Shown: positions 1 through 11,559 of the stretch, in pieces | Layout of the letters: every line of letters starts with the position of its first letter | Numbering within the stretch: position 1 is the first letter of the stretch | Assembly (NCBI RefSeq): GCF_000003195.3 | Contig: NC_012871.2 | Location: forward strand, 47,625,110-47,689,109 | Reading direction: 5' to 3' | Length of the DNA: 64,000 nucleotides | From: Sorghum bicolor | Lineage: Eukaryota > Streptophyta > Magnoliopsida > Poales > Poaceae | The notes under the pieces: model-generated | Seen by the model: the letters and a program-made list of their open reading frames with translations, nothing else | Told to the model about the DNA's origin: nothing | Database searches by the model: none | Made by a program: the position numbers and the translations under genes

Positions 1-1151
1 TCATCTGAAGTCTGGCGACTGCACCGACCACCGAGCATGATATGCTCGGGGACTGGTCGACCAGTGTGCCCAAATGAAATCTGGAGATTGCACCGATCAC
101 CTTGTACAGTATGCTCGGGGACTGGTCGATTCGTTTGCACACAAGGCAGCGGTTTACGCTGATTACGGATTACATTTGAATGGATCTTTGTATACATTTG
201 AGGGAAAGTGTTATTTTTTCAGACCTTGCTACAAGGCTCATACTTCGCCTTCCAGCAAGCTTGGGGACTACATCGATATGATGAATCTGACAATGCATTT
301 CAGTATTAGATTTTTTATGAGGTTTTTTCTTTTTAGAGCCTGGCACCACGTGCCTACGCCACCTACTACCAGGCTCGGGGACTAAGTGGGCACACTTCAC
401 CTTGCGGTGAATATGCTTGCTTTTTGTGAATGTTTACTTATAACAAAAAGTAAAGTAGACACACTTCATCAGGAAAGAAATCTTTTTTGCTTAAGAGCAC
501 CATGCATTCTTCGAACAACCTGCTTCTTCAATATTGATATTGATCAACTATCTTTTGAGTTGGTTAAAGTAACGTTGCAACTGTCTGGGCGACTTTCGTG
601 CTGATCAAAGATGTCAAGCCTCACTGGTCAAAGAAGCTTAAGACGGCGTGTTACATCGTAATACATGGAGCTCGGGGACTAGCTGGGGGGGTATAAACCC
701 CTATACCCTTACGGCTAGACTTGGGCCAGGAGATTTGGCCCATTACGAGGTAGTTCAAGGCTTGATCTAACTACTTGGAGTTTCGCACAAGGAAACAAGA
801 TGTGGAGATCAAGTAGAATTCTAGTCGGTTAGAATAGGAATTGATGTCGCTTTATCTATGGCAATTGTAACCGACTAGGATTAGTTTCCAGATTTGTAAC
901 CCTACCCTCTGGACTATATAAGGATAGGCAAGGGACCCCGTATGGACAACTCAACACAATCCAATTTGACATACAGCAATACAATCAGACGCATGACGTA
1001 GGTATTACGCCCTCACGACGGCCCAACCTGGATAAAAACCCTTGTCTGTGTCTTGCGTCACCATCAAGTTCGTAGCTTGCGCACCTATTTGCCGATAAAC
1101 TACTACCGTGGGTATACCCTAAGGTAGACTGCCGACTAGCTTTCGTCGACA
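1..1151 (+). mobile_element. Tat-lineage Ty3/gypsy retrotransposon, 3' end only
   Basis: This is the 3' part of an element of the same family as the one at 39589-51614, but on the plus strand. Positions 1-143 hold two copies of the family's 70-bp repeat (GCTCGGGGACTGGTCG core). Positions 144-683 are the noncoding 3' internal region with more GCTCGGGGACT boxes near 375 and 670. The 3' LTR follows at 684-1151. The gag-pol part and 5' LTR lie outside the window. No coding sequence is visible here; the short open frames are fortuitous. Confidence 0.85.
684..1151 (+). repeat. 3' LTR of Tat-lineage element
   Basis: The LTR starts TGGGGGGGTATAAACCCC directly after the GGCTCGGGGACTAGC-like polypurine box and ends CTTTCGTCGACA. 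It is the reverse-complement counterpart of the LTRs at 39589-40047 and 51155-51614 but visibly more diverged. A TATA box (CTATATAAGG) lies near 914-923. Length is about 468 bp, close to the 459-460 bp of the younger copies. Confidence 0.85.
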
Positions 1152-3188
1152 TTGCTCAGGACGAGCAAAGGTTAAGCTTGGGCGATCTTGTTGACGGGAA
1201 ATAAGACCCAGTTCTATATACTCAAAAGCCCGTCAACAGTCCTCGATTGAAGGAAGATAAGCATCACATGAAAATATTTATCACTAATAAAGTTCCACTT
1301 GTACTCTTAGCTTGTTCAATGCAAGGAAGAAGGAAATGAGCCCTGTGAGATCAATAACCTAGGTCGACTGACTGGGGTTTGGGCCCACCAGGGGCTCCCC
1401 TCCATGGCATGAGCCATGGCATACTCCAAGGAGTCAATCCCAACCCTTAGATCCAAGTGTGCTTGCTCTCAACGGTTCAAACACTTAGCACATGGATCCT
1501 TGGGCCTACATGGAAACAAGCAAGTGTGCAACTAGACTCAATTTTGGACAACACTTCACATGACAAGTGGGGACATCACCAGGAGGCCAGAGGTAGGCCA
1601 GGGGCTCCAAAGGTCGGTCGGCGGACCGACAAATGGGGTGATGCCTCCTGGCCCAACCTCCCACCGACTTAAAGATCTTCCAGAAGGTCAGTGGGACCCA
1701 CTGTCAACCAAAGTGCAGGTCGGCTGACCGACATGTGGGCCCCATTTGGAGTCGGTTCACTCCCACCGACCTTCCTCATGTGTGGCCATGCTCCAACCGT
1801 CCATCTAAGGCGGTTGGGAAGTCGGTGCATCCAAGGGTGGAGAAGGAAGGAGCACATGGATCGCTGATGTGGATATAAGGAGGGGTCCTCCATCACATCT
1901 CACACATCTTCTATCTATCATTTCATTTCCAAATCCCACCTGGGAGATCAAGTGTAGTGTAGTCTAGTCTAGAGTGGGAGTTAGAATCGAGTCGAGCGAA
2001 GCTCGGGTCTCCGGAGCTGTCTTCTGGAGAGTCTGGTATAGCTCTTGTACCTTTTCTCTTGTATTACATTCTTTATATTAATATAGTCTTTCTTTACTTT
2101 ACTAAGTATTACTTCAAGTCTTTACTTTGGGGTATTGCTTAGTGCATTACTATACTTGTAGTAGTGTTGTGTCTTAGTCTTATTAGTGTAGTTGCCTTAG
2201 TTAGATTAGTGTCTTCAACACTTTGTGTGTGTTCCACTACCATTAGGGGCTTTGGCTATTTACGTGATAGTTGAAGTTATAAGACTAGTGTAAGCGAGGT
2301 GCTTAGGCTAGCGCTTATTAGTGGATGCCACTGTATCAAACGTGTTAGCGGGCGGCGGTGAAGCGTGACAGGACTTTGGTTCCCAGTAGGTTCTATTCAC
2401 ATCGGGTACTGTGTGTAGGTGCCCATAAGACAAAGGTCTGTTTGGATAGGAGTTTTGTCCTCCTATTGCAGTCGACTTCCCACCACACAAGACTGTTTGG
2501 ATACTAGTCTAGTTCAATCATTTACATTGATTAGGATTAGAACATAGAAGTAGGGTTAGATACATAGGAGTCCTTACTCGTTGTCCTCCCACCTAGCTAG
2601 CTCACTACCAGTTATCTTTACTTACCTTTATCTAACTTATCTACTATTCTATCTTGCTATTCTTACCCCCTATTAGCACTAGTGAACTTAGATTGAGTAG
2701 ACACAAACCATAGATATCCATCCATATATTTATTAAGAGAGTCTTAGTCCGCTTCCCGTGAGCGAACTATAAATTACGACACCGCGGATACTCACCACGG
2801 TTGAAGTGCTACAGCGGTACCTGTGCGCTTGCAGAGTTACCCTTGGTACGTCTTGCATCACCGCTAGAGTTTAGCGTTGCTTAGCATTTCTGGAGCCGTT
2901 GCTCAGGGTAGCCTGACACCCTATCCTAGTAACAGCCCAGGCTTGCATTTAAGCAGTGCTGGTTAGGCGCCACCATTTCTATATACTTGTCACATCTTAC
3001 TCTAGCCGGTGTGCATTAAGATTTGCGAACAGTGCTGCTGCATGTATGCATCAAAATATGTTTCTAACCTTATATTAAATTTTACTTCCCAAAATTTATT
3101 TATTTTTCCTATATTTTAATGCTCACAAAATTGACTCAATAAATCTAACTCAACTATTTTAAAAGAATGAAATTTTTAGGGTGTTACA
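1152..3188. repeat. LTR-retrotransposon-like debris, unclassified
   Basis: No gene is recognised. Positions 1189-1238 form a short palindrome-ended segment (TGTTGACGGG ... CCCGTCAACA). From about 1380 the sequence looks like a plus-strand gypsy LTR, with a TATA-like GATATAAGG near 1873 and a pyrimidine-rich leader after it. The right end reads minus-strand TGTAACACCCTAAAAATTTC from 3188, the common start of another gypsy LTR group, so two fragments may be joined near 3000. Family and borders are uncertain. Confidence 0.4.
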
Positions 3189-3910
3189 AGTGCTCTCTCA
3201 GTTGTAAGTTGAAACGACGAGCTTACATTTTTATGGTTCCTTCGCAGATAAAAAGTTCATAAACTTGTCGGCAACCTACATAGCAACACTATAATAGTGC
3301 CCAACTAAGGATTCACTCGCCATGAGATCTACTACCATCTTCCAACACAATAGCTGTTGTCTGGAGCTTCTTTGTTAGTGACCGGTTCATACCTTCCTCC
3401 AAATTCCCCTCCTCTCCTTGCCACTATTGAAAACTGAGTTGTGCCCTAGAAAATCATTGATCATATTCTCCCTATTGCTGGTCTCGTATCCACTCCTCAA
3501 TGCTAGCTTTCATGCCCGTCTTGCTCTTCCACCGCTTCTCAAATTCCTTATCCACCTGCACACTCTTCAAAGGCTTTTCTTCTCCGGTGCCTGCTCTAGC
3601 TTGTGGAGAAGAGGAAGGAGATGCAAATCAATGGAGGGATGCGGCAATCGATGGAGAGAAGAACACCTCCTACTCATTGCAACTAGATTTGTAAGTAAGG
3701 CCCCTTGGGCTGCCATTGCTGCCGCTGCTGGGTTGCAGAGAGCTAGGATTTTGTGGAGGAGAGGGCCGAACTAGGAATAGGCGTGCCAATGTGTAGATGC
3801 AGATCCACCTCAAGGAGACCCGTCCTCTATGGATATGCTGTGTAGGCACTAGGTTGAGGATATAGTAGATACAGGACATACATGGAAGGACACACGGAGA
3901 CGAGAGAGTT
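3189..3910. other. Stretch without a recognised gene
   Basis: An open frame of 118 codons at 3418-3774 has no recognisable domain, no intron signals and several overlapping open frames, so it is not called as a gene. No terminal repeats are seen. Ordinary intergenic or decayed repeat DNA. Confidence 0.4.
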
Positions 3911-4153
3911 GGCCTTGTTTAGTTCCCAAACAAAATTATAAAATTTTTCATGTTCTTCGTTACATCGAATCTTTAGACGCATGCATTGAGTATTAAATAT
4001 ATGCGAAAATAAAAACTAATTACACAGTTTATCTGTAATTTACGAGATGAATCTTTTGAGTTTAGTTAGTCTATGATTAGATAATATTTGACAAATACAA
4101 ATGAAAGTGCTATAGTGCCTATTATGCAAAAAAAAATTAGAACTAAACAAGGA
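3911..4153. mobile_element. GGCCTTGTTTAGTT-type MITE, copy 1
   Basis: Terminal inverted repeats are GGCCTTGTTTAGTTCC at the left and AACTAAACAAGGAC at the right. Inside are the landmarks shared with the copies at 8136, 23170 and 23904: a TTTTTCATG..CGAATCTT block, AATTTACGAGATGAATCTTTTGAG, and AAATGAAAGTGCTATAGTG. About 240 bp, no coding capacity. The 3-bp target duplication is not clear for this copy. Confidence 0.8.
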
Positions 4154-4427
4154 CTGTGTGCTTGAAAGTGGCTGGTCCACTAGAATCGATAAATTTGTAA
4201 GGTCCATGACACTTAAATATAGGTACGAATTTCATTACTTCCATATATTTGATATCCATTATTTAATATTGCAGACGGGCCACGGCTATATATCACAGAC
4301 ATGTTTTTATTGAGTGTCGTCTATGATATCTGGGCCGCCACTAAATACATGTTTTGCCTACCGGGTCTTTGAATCGAGTGTCTTCATTTTGGTGTTTTGA
4401 CATAGTGTGTGGGATAAAAATGTCGAC
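4154..4427. other. Short stretch without a recognised feature
   Basis: No open frame with a recognisable domain and no repeat structure is seen between the MITE and the target duplication of the first Mutator-like element. Confidence 0.4.
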
Positions 4428-4436
4428 TATTATTAT

Positions 4437-6047
4437 CGGCGCTGCTAGCGCCCGGACGTCGGCCATCAACAGTGTGTCCGGACGCTGGGCTCTCCACTCA
4501 CACCACATAGAGAAAAAAAGAAAAGTCAACTCACCCCACGTGGAGGACTACCCTCGTCTGCTCTCCCGCACAAGGAGCCTGTTCCCCACCCCCCCACGAG
4601 CACGGGATCCGCCCTGCCCCTCACTTCGCTGCCCCCTAGCACATCCGCCCGCGGCCAAACTCGTACCCATAGAAACCGACTCCCGCACCGTGCCCGCACA
4701 GAGAAAAACGACCACCATGTGCACAGATCTATCTGTCCACAAACTCTGCAACCTAGCACCTCTCATCCTACCTTCAACTCACCACCATAGTCTGTCCTCT
4801 AGCTGCAACAATGAAAAAAGGCTATTGCAAAATATCGAAGGACATCTAAAATGCAAAAAAAACTGCTAAAACAAACGGAAAAAGCTATTAAAACATCGAA
4901 AAAACATCAAATGCAACAAAACAAAAATATGTAACTGCGACATAAAAAAAGTCTACTGCAACATTAAAAAACATCTACTGCAACATCGGGTGAAAATCTG
5001 CTGCAATGTTTAGAAAAAGCTATTACAACATCTCAAGCACTACTAATGCAACATCAGAAAAAACGCCTGTTGCAACAAAAAAAATCTACTGCAACATCGA
5101 GAGAGAATCTGCTGCAACAATGAGAAAAAGCTATTACAACATCTCAAGCACTAATAATGCAACATTAGAAAAAACATCTGTTGCAACAAAAAAATTTACT
5201 GCAACATCGGAGGAGAATTTGCTGCAACAAAGTAAAAAAGCAAAAATGAAACATCTCGAAGAATTGCTCTGCAATATCAGAGAAACACCTGTTGCAACAA
5301 CCAAAAAAAGATACTGTTGCAACATTCCACATCATCTGTTGCAACACCGAAAATGAATTATTGCAAAACAACGAGATCTGACTCGCTGGAACACTAGCTA
5401 CCACCAAACCCTTGGATCCAGAAGGGGAAGAAGAAGAAGAGGAGGAGAAGGAGGCACAAGAAGAGAGCAGATCTAGATCTAGTGGGAGAGAGGAGGGGAG
5501 AAAGACCTCAGATCTCTCTACCTACCTCGTCGGAGCCACGTCGTCGTCCTCATCTCCAGAGACATGGAGGTCACAGTGCACGAGGATGAGAGAGCAGGGA
5601 GGGAGGGGAGGCGTGCGGGCTCACTGGAAGGAGGAGGAGGAGGAGGAGAAAGGTTCAGATCTAGATCCCGAGGAGGAGGACTAGACCTTAGATCCAGATC
5701 CCTCCACGACGTACCTCATCGGAGCCGCCGCCGTCGTCCTAGTCTCCATTGAAAGTGCGGGATCTGAGTCGTAGAGAGAGGGGCGTGTATGGAGGTCACG
5801 GAGGAGCGAGGGAACGAGGAAGGAAGGGAGCACGGGAGGGCGGGCGTGCAGCGAGCTCGCATGCGTGGGCGTGGTGTCTCTACTCTAGAGATGGTCTAAA
5901 GAGCAGGGAGGAAAACAGGCGGAGAAGAAGAAGTGCAAGACAGAAAGCGGAGAAAAAGCGAGTACGGGAGAAAACGGGTCCGTTCGGACCGCGGGCTACG
6001 AAGCGGTGCGTCCCGAGCAGACGGACGCCCGGTCTATAGCATTACCG
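4437..6047. mobile_element. Non-autonomous Mutator-like element 1
   Basis: A perfect 9-bp target duplication, TATTATTAT (4428-4436 and 6048-6056), flanks a 1611-bp element starting CGGCGCTGCTAGCGCC and ending CTATAGCATTACCG. The ends are imperfect inverted repeats (CGGnnnTGCTA..CGGACG). Inside, about 4820-5360 is an array of degenerate TGCAACATC/CTGCAACA units, then a purine-rich GAAGAAGAGG tract and GC-rich DNA to 6040. Several overlapping frames are open, but none shows a transposase or known domain, so it is treated as non-autonomous; a captured host fragment in the GC-rich part is possible. Confidence 0.85.
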
Positions 6048-6156
6048 TATTATTATTGACTAATTCGCCAGCCGTTGTCATCAACAATGTATATATACAC
6101 TATACGCATTGAGGTATAATAACAATACATATGCGTAAAAAGTGGCCCTGTATATC

Positions 6157-7489
6157 CGGTAATGCTTTGACTGTGACCTCCGGCCGTTTCCGGACGTGGT
6201 GCCGGCTCACTCGGCTTTCTGTCGCTCGTGTCTATCCGCATGCGACTCGCGACTCTTTTCATCCACTCATTTTCGTCCGCATGCAGCTCTCTTCATCCAC
6301 TCATCTCAAAATATCTACCGCATGGCTCTCCTTGCCCACTCTCTCTCCTGCTACTTGCTCCCTCATTCACTTCTCTCTTCTCTCTCTCATAAATCCACCG
6401 CAGCCTTCCATGGTCCCAACCTGGGAGACCTCAACTCAGTGCGGTGCCTTCTCCCATCTCCCTCCTCAACCGAAGCTCGAGCACGCAATAGAGGGATCTG
6501 TGGAGGCGCCGTCCTCTACGCATCTCGAGCCCGATGTGCGTCCTCCACCCTAGCGTGTCGTCCCCCACCTCGACGCCGGCCATTGTGGCTTTCCCGTGGT
6601 GGATCCATGGAGTACTGACCTTTCCATGGTGGATACATGGAGCACGATGCAGATCCAGTAGCATGGTGGTCTCCTCCACCCAATAGGCGATGGCGGCCCA
6701 TCCCCCATCCCATCCATGGAGGCGGCTCAATCTGCACCCCCGACGGCACCACCAACCCATGTGCCTTCCCTCTTTCCATTTATCTCACGGCTACAGTGGA
6801 TTTTGTGGTGTTGCAATCGTATATCCGAGATGTTTTAGTAGTCTATTCAAGATGTTTCAGTAGTAGTTTTTTTGTTGTTGTAATAATATGTTTTTTAGTG
6901 TTTCAACTTCTTCATCCCAATGTTGTTATAGTATTGCTTTCTTTGCGATGTTGCAGTATGTTTCAGTTGCTTCAATCTCATGTTGCAGTAGGTGTTTCAT
7001 GTTGTTGCAGCAGTTTGTTCGGTGTTGTTGCAATAACATGTTCATGGTGTTTCAACTGGTTCAACTTATTTGTTGAAGCACTTTGTTCAGTGTTATTGCA
7101 TAATATATTCATGGTGTTTCAACTAGTTTAACTTATTTGTTGCAGCAATTTGTTCGGTGTTGTTGCAATAACATGTTCATGTTGTTTCAGTCGTCGTTTC
7201 ATCATATTGTTACAGCGCCAAGCAGAGGGCTGGAGGTGGGCTGTGGGAGTGAGCTAGCGATGGGCGGAGGTGCTGGGAGACCGACGAGGTTGGAGGGGAT
7301 CTCGTAGGTGTGGAGAGCGGAGGCGGTTCCTTTCATCTCGGTGCAGGGGCGCGGGTGCAGTCGGGTTCCTATATCTACTTTTTTTATTTTTTCTTTCTCG
7401 ATGCGGGGCGGGTGGGGGCGTAATTTGTACAAAGGCTTGGCGTCCGGACGCTAGCGCTCAGATCGGACGTCCGGACGCTAGCAGTACCG
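6157..7489. mobile_element. Non-autonomous Mutator-like element 2
   Basis: A perfect 9-bp target duplication, CTGTATATC (6148-6156 and 7490-7498), flanks 1333 bp starting CGGTAATGCTTTGAC and ending CGCTAGCAGTACCG. The termini match those of element 1. The repeat array (6800-7210) carries the reverse complement motif TGTTGCA, so element 2 is inverted relative to element 1; only 91 bp separate the two target duplications. No transposase is seen. Open frames around 6431-6780 are GC-rich and open on both strands, so they are not called as genes. Confidence 0.85.
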
Positions 7490-7564
7490 CTGTATATCTA
7501 CTCGGTCGGTGTTTTTTTAATTTATTATATTATTACTACTAACTAGAATGCTAGATGAAGATGA

Positions 7565-9334
7565 TCATAAACTTGTGTAAGCCAGCTGCTTGAAGTTGAT
7601 GGGCGCCGTGTATCGTCCCGGGCGGCTGTCATAGAAGTTTTGCGCGGCCAGCATCGTCCCCCGCTGGCAAGGATGCACCCGGTCCCAGAACGCGTGCTGG
7701 TCGCGGTTGCTGCACACCGTGGCGTTGGGCAGGCAGTCCGCCTCGGCGCCGAGCCTCCCGCCCCCGCAGCAGGCGTCGGCGACGTCCGTGTACCCCGACG
7801 CCGCCGGGTCCTCGAAGGTGGCCGCCGACAGGCCGTAGTAGTCGGCGAGCGAGTAGACGAAGCCCGGCAGCCGTGAGGCGAGGCTGGCCAACAGGGACGC
7901 CAGGGCGTCGTCCAGGCCCGACGCGAGCTCGTTCAGGCCGTCCAAGCACGCGCCCGTCGCCCCGTGCGACGACAGCCGCGCAGCGGGGACGCAGCCCAGT
8001 AGCCCCACGTTGATGATGCCGAACTTCCTCGCGCCCATGGCGTGCAGCTCCTGCATTATGTATCATGTTATTTGAGCGCGCGCACTTATATATCGTGATT
8101 CGTCATTAATTTGTGAAGGAGAAATTGATTCTTGAGGCTTCGTTTAGATGCGAAAATTTTTTGGATTTCGCTACCGTAGCACTTTCGTTTGTTTGTGATA
8201 AATATTATCTAATTATGGACTAATTAGGATGAAAAGATTCGTCTCGCGATTTACAGTTAAACCATGTAACTAGTTTTTGTTTTCGTCTATATTTAATGCT
8301 TTATGCATGTGCCGCAATATTTGATGTGACGAAGAATCTTAAAAACTTTTTGGTTTTTGGAGTGAACTAAACGAGGCCTGATTCAGATAGAAGCTTACAA
8401 ATTGGTGAACAGTAGGTATAAATATTACCGTGATGGTTGCTGAGTAGTTGGAAATGAGGCTAGTGTAGAGCGTGGCGACGTCGCGCTGCTGCTCGGCAGC
8501 TGACTTGTTCTGCGACTCCGACGCCTGCGCGGTTGCGAAGACGAACAGGTCGTTGCTGCCGACGCTGAAGAGGAAGACGGAGTTGGAGAGCAGGAGGTTG
8601 GTCGCACGGGAGCCCAGCTTGGTGGCCATCTGTGACTTGGTGGACTTGAAGTACTGCACCTGCTTCGACAATGGGATGTTGTTGCCTGCGTTCTGCACCA
8701 TGTGGGTTCAGTTGGTTATAATTATATATATTTGATATAGCTATCTGATTCTGATACGTATATATATATATATGATACGAGCTAGATGAATGAAATAATT
8801 AACATTCTTACAGTGGAGTCGAGAATCCCAGCTCCTCCCGAAGCATAGCTGACGCCATTGCCACGAGGTGTGAGGACCAGACGGCTGGTGCTTGGTGCCA
8901 GCGATAGGTATGGCGGAGGACTAGACGCGAACCCCATGCTCTTCGCTGCATGCACACATGCATGGAGCGTATATACATTATTATCAATTACATTACATAT
9001 ACAAAAACAAAAACATGCAGGCAAGGCAAAGAGACTATGTATAGTCACCTAGGTAGTCAGCGATGTTGTAGCCATTGCTGAATCGTCCAGTGGGAAGGGA
9101 GCCCGGGAAGTCGATACCATAGTAGGGCTTGTTGGCCCGGGGCACGTCCGGCCCCGGCAAGTAGTTGTTGTTGCCCACGTCCAGCGTCGAGTCCCCGAAC
9201 ACAAACATCGCCGGCGGCGGCCGGCCACCTGCAGCTGCCGCAGAAGCGGCGGCGACGACCAGCGCTTGCAGGGACGACGATAGCACAAGCAGCAACGCCA
9301 TGGCTGAGTGGCTGACGATGTAGCTCACCACCAT
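7565..9334 (-). CDS. GDSL esterase/lipase, four exons, complete
   Basis: Secreted serine hydrolase of the plant GDSL (SGNH) family, which acts on lipid or acyl esters; substrate unknown. Exons on the minus strand: 9334-9049, 8945-8812, 8692-8429 and 8050-7565, all GT-AG, with phases that join to 389 codons, normal for the family. A hydrophobic N-terminus (second Met at residue 12) is a likely signal peptide. Block I FGDSTLDVGNNNY carries the nucleophile (Ser49). Block II is NGVSYASGGAGI and block III SVGSNDLF. Block V FWDRVHP carries the Asp/His pair (about 351 and 354). The start ATG follows a TATA box at 9458-9463. Nothing is broken; this looks like a working gene. Intron 3 carries a MITE. 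Confidence 0.93.
8136..8377. mobile_element. GGCCTTGTTTAGTT-type MITE, copy 2, in GDSL intron 3
   Basis: The left end GGCTTCGTTTAG and right end CTAAACGAGGCC are inverted, flanked by TGA on both sides (8133-8135 and 8378-8380). Internal blocks match the other three copies. It sits fully inside the intron between exons 3 and 4, away from splice sites. Confidence 0.85.
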
Positions 9335-10397
9335 GGTCAGTCACTGCTATCTAGTACACAGCTGGCTACTACTAGCCCACACAGACACAGCGAGAAAGTT
9401 TTGAGGTGTAGTAGTGGACCTTGGTGGGTGAAAAAGGGAGCAGCTACGTGCCTTCTTCTTATAGCTAGAGCTAGGCCGTGCGAGATCACTAGTCGTATCT
9501 TACTACACTGATTCTCTGCCGGCCAGCCACAGCATGTATAGTCGTCGTTGATTGCTGCAAAGGGAAAGTAAATGAGAAAGTCATCGTGTGTGCATGCATG
9601 TGCAATAATACGGCTGGCGGCAGGGAGAGCTAGCTGCAGGTTCAGCGTGTTGTTGCTTGCTCTGCATTCCCCAAGAGATCAGATTTGATGATCGAGCTGC
9701 AGAATGAGGTTTCCAGAATGATATGCACGCAAGCAAGATCTGCATGCATGCGTACGATCCAGCGACTCATATGATTGATGGATTAGGTATTGGTAGGTCG
9801 TCCACGTCCCATGGATTCCTACATTGCTTGCCGTGCATGGGTGTCGATATGTGCGGCTGCTACCTATCTCGCGTCGTCATCCATTCAATTTTAATTGATG
9901 ATTCAGCTACCGTTTCAATTTCTTATGGCCACACACATGCATGTATAGTTCGTCGGAAAGGAGAAAAAATATCCAACGTATGTACAGTACATTTTAATAA
10001 TTAAATTTCCTCGCTCGTCTATCACCATCAGCTAGCTTCTACAAAGTATGACCATGAGCACAAAGAGCTTTTGACCCTATACCATACGTCTACGTGATGA
10101 GCGAGCCAATTCATTTACAAGAATCCAACAGGGGCTTGCAAGATTACAAACGGCGTGCCGGGCCGGCCAGTGTGTATGTGCTCAGCTGTTCATATTATTG
10201 AAGCTACTGTACTACATATGCCGCGGCCGATCGTCCACCACACACAAACACGTCTCCTACTAATATACAATAAGCTTTCCTGGATATTTCTGGCTGCGGC
10301 AGGCACGGCACACACTTTTCCCTGCTCAACTCACGCACACACACACATATGCATGTTACAGTTTAATAATAAATAATGTTTTCGAGCAACAAGCTAA
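9335..10397. other. Upstream region of the GDSL gene, no gene recognised
   Basis: About 1 kb between the GDSL start codon and the CACTA end fragment. It contains many GCATGC/CATGCA motifs (for example 9594-9603 and 9742-9750) but no open frame with a recognisable domain. Confidence 0.45.
9458..9463 (-). promoter_or_regulatory. TATA box of the GDSL gene
   Basis: Minus-strand CTATAAGAAG lies about 125 bp upstream of the start codon at 9334, a normal spacing for a plant TATA box plus leader. Inferred from position only. Confidence 0.5.
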
Positions 10398-11559
10398 CAC
10401 TGCCACATGTTTGGGCATTAGCACCGGTCGGGAAAGGCCTGTTGCCCCGGTTTCCGAGCCGATGCTGCCCTTCCGGGACTAAAGACCCACCCTTTGTCCC
10501 GGTTCGGGGAACCGGGGCTAAAGCCCCCCCTTTAACACCGGTTGGTATTCCAACCGGTGTTACAGGATCCTGGCAGGGCTGCCACGTTGCAGGACACCGG
10601 TGTTAAAGGGTTTCTTTTTTTTGTTCACTTATTCGGTTCTATTTATTATTTTTATATAATAATAATAATAGGTTTTTCAATACATGTTTTTGCTGATACA
10701 ATAATATATTTATATTACACGCATATTAAGCATATATAAATGAAAATTATAGGCTTAGCTTAATAATTAAGCTTTGCCTATAATAAAATGAATAGGCCAC
10801 ATCAAAAATTAAATTGATATGTAAAAAGCGTTATATATATATAGTTTTGTATGTATAAAATTCGTAACACATATATACATAGAGTTTTTTCTCCCAATGT
10901 CTACAAACGATACAAATGATCATCGCTGTTTGGAATAAGAGTTTCGTTGCCGTTGAAGTGAAACTAGCCGTTTGGATTGATCACTTGCTCGCGGAGAAAT
11001 CCTGCTATCGTCTCTTGGATAGCTTTGATTCGGTCTTTTTTATGACCTTTTCCCTCAACCATTCCGTCTTTAATTTGAAATAAATAAAAAAGGTATTAGT
11101 TATCTAAGTTATTCAATATAATTTAGGAGATAATGAAAAGAGACATGTAACGTACTCTGAGCGTCTCTGTGGGTGTTTGATTGACTTGTGCCATCATAAA
11201 TTTGCACACGTAATATGCACATAGATTGTTCCCCCTTCTTGTCTTAAACACCATTGTACGATATATATATAAAAAATATTCACGACCACGACAATAAGAA
11301 GGCTAAAAGTTAGCGAAAGTTTGCTAGCTAGTAAAACTTACTTGTGGATGAATTATGTTAAGCGGCGCTTTACATCCACTGAGATGTTCACGGTCAATAA
11401 ATCTTTCCCAAACCCTACACACAGCCATTGTGGATCGTGAATTAATAATTACAGAGTCATATTATGATATTCTTCTAGCTGAGATCGACATTACGTACCT
11501 TTGAATAATGTTTACCATTTATTGATAATTTTCTTGTGGTTTTCTCATTGACTCAAAGT
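10398..11559 (-). mobile_element. Right-end fragment of a CACTA element, inverted copy
   Basis: It starts with the CACTA terminus CACTGCCACATGTTTGGGC and is the reverse complement of the large CACTA's right end (about 54405-55577). Shared parts are the subterminal CTTTAACACCGGTTGG palindromes, the AT-rich tail and the last Ulp1-type exons with their introns. The copy of the last exon has a premature stop (a TAG after the AAC GGC codons, where the other copy has GAG). The fragment ends at 11559, where the LTR of the next element begins. The mate of this terminus is not visible nearby, so it is a remnant of a second copy. Confidence 0.85.

Noticed and set aside
1189..1238. Very short solo LTR with TGTTGACGGG..CCCGTCAACA ends
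   Set aside because: Only about 50 bp, no target duplication and no LTR signals; a small palindrome is the safer description.
3418..3774. 118-codon open frame as a gene
   Set aside because: No domain, overlapping alternative frames, no supporting promoter or splice signals.
4354..4869. 171-codon open frame as a gene
   Set aside because: It crosses the border of Mutator-like element 1 and its target duplication, so it cannot be an ancestral gene.
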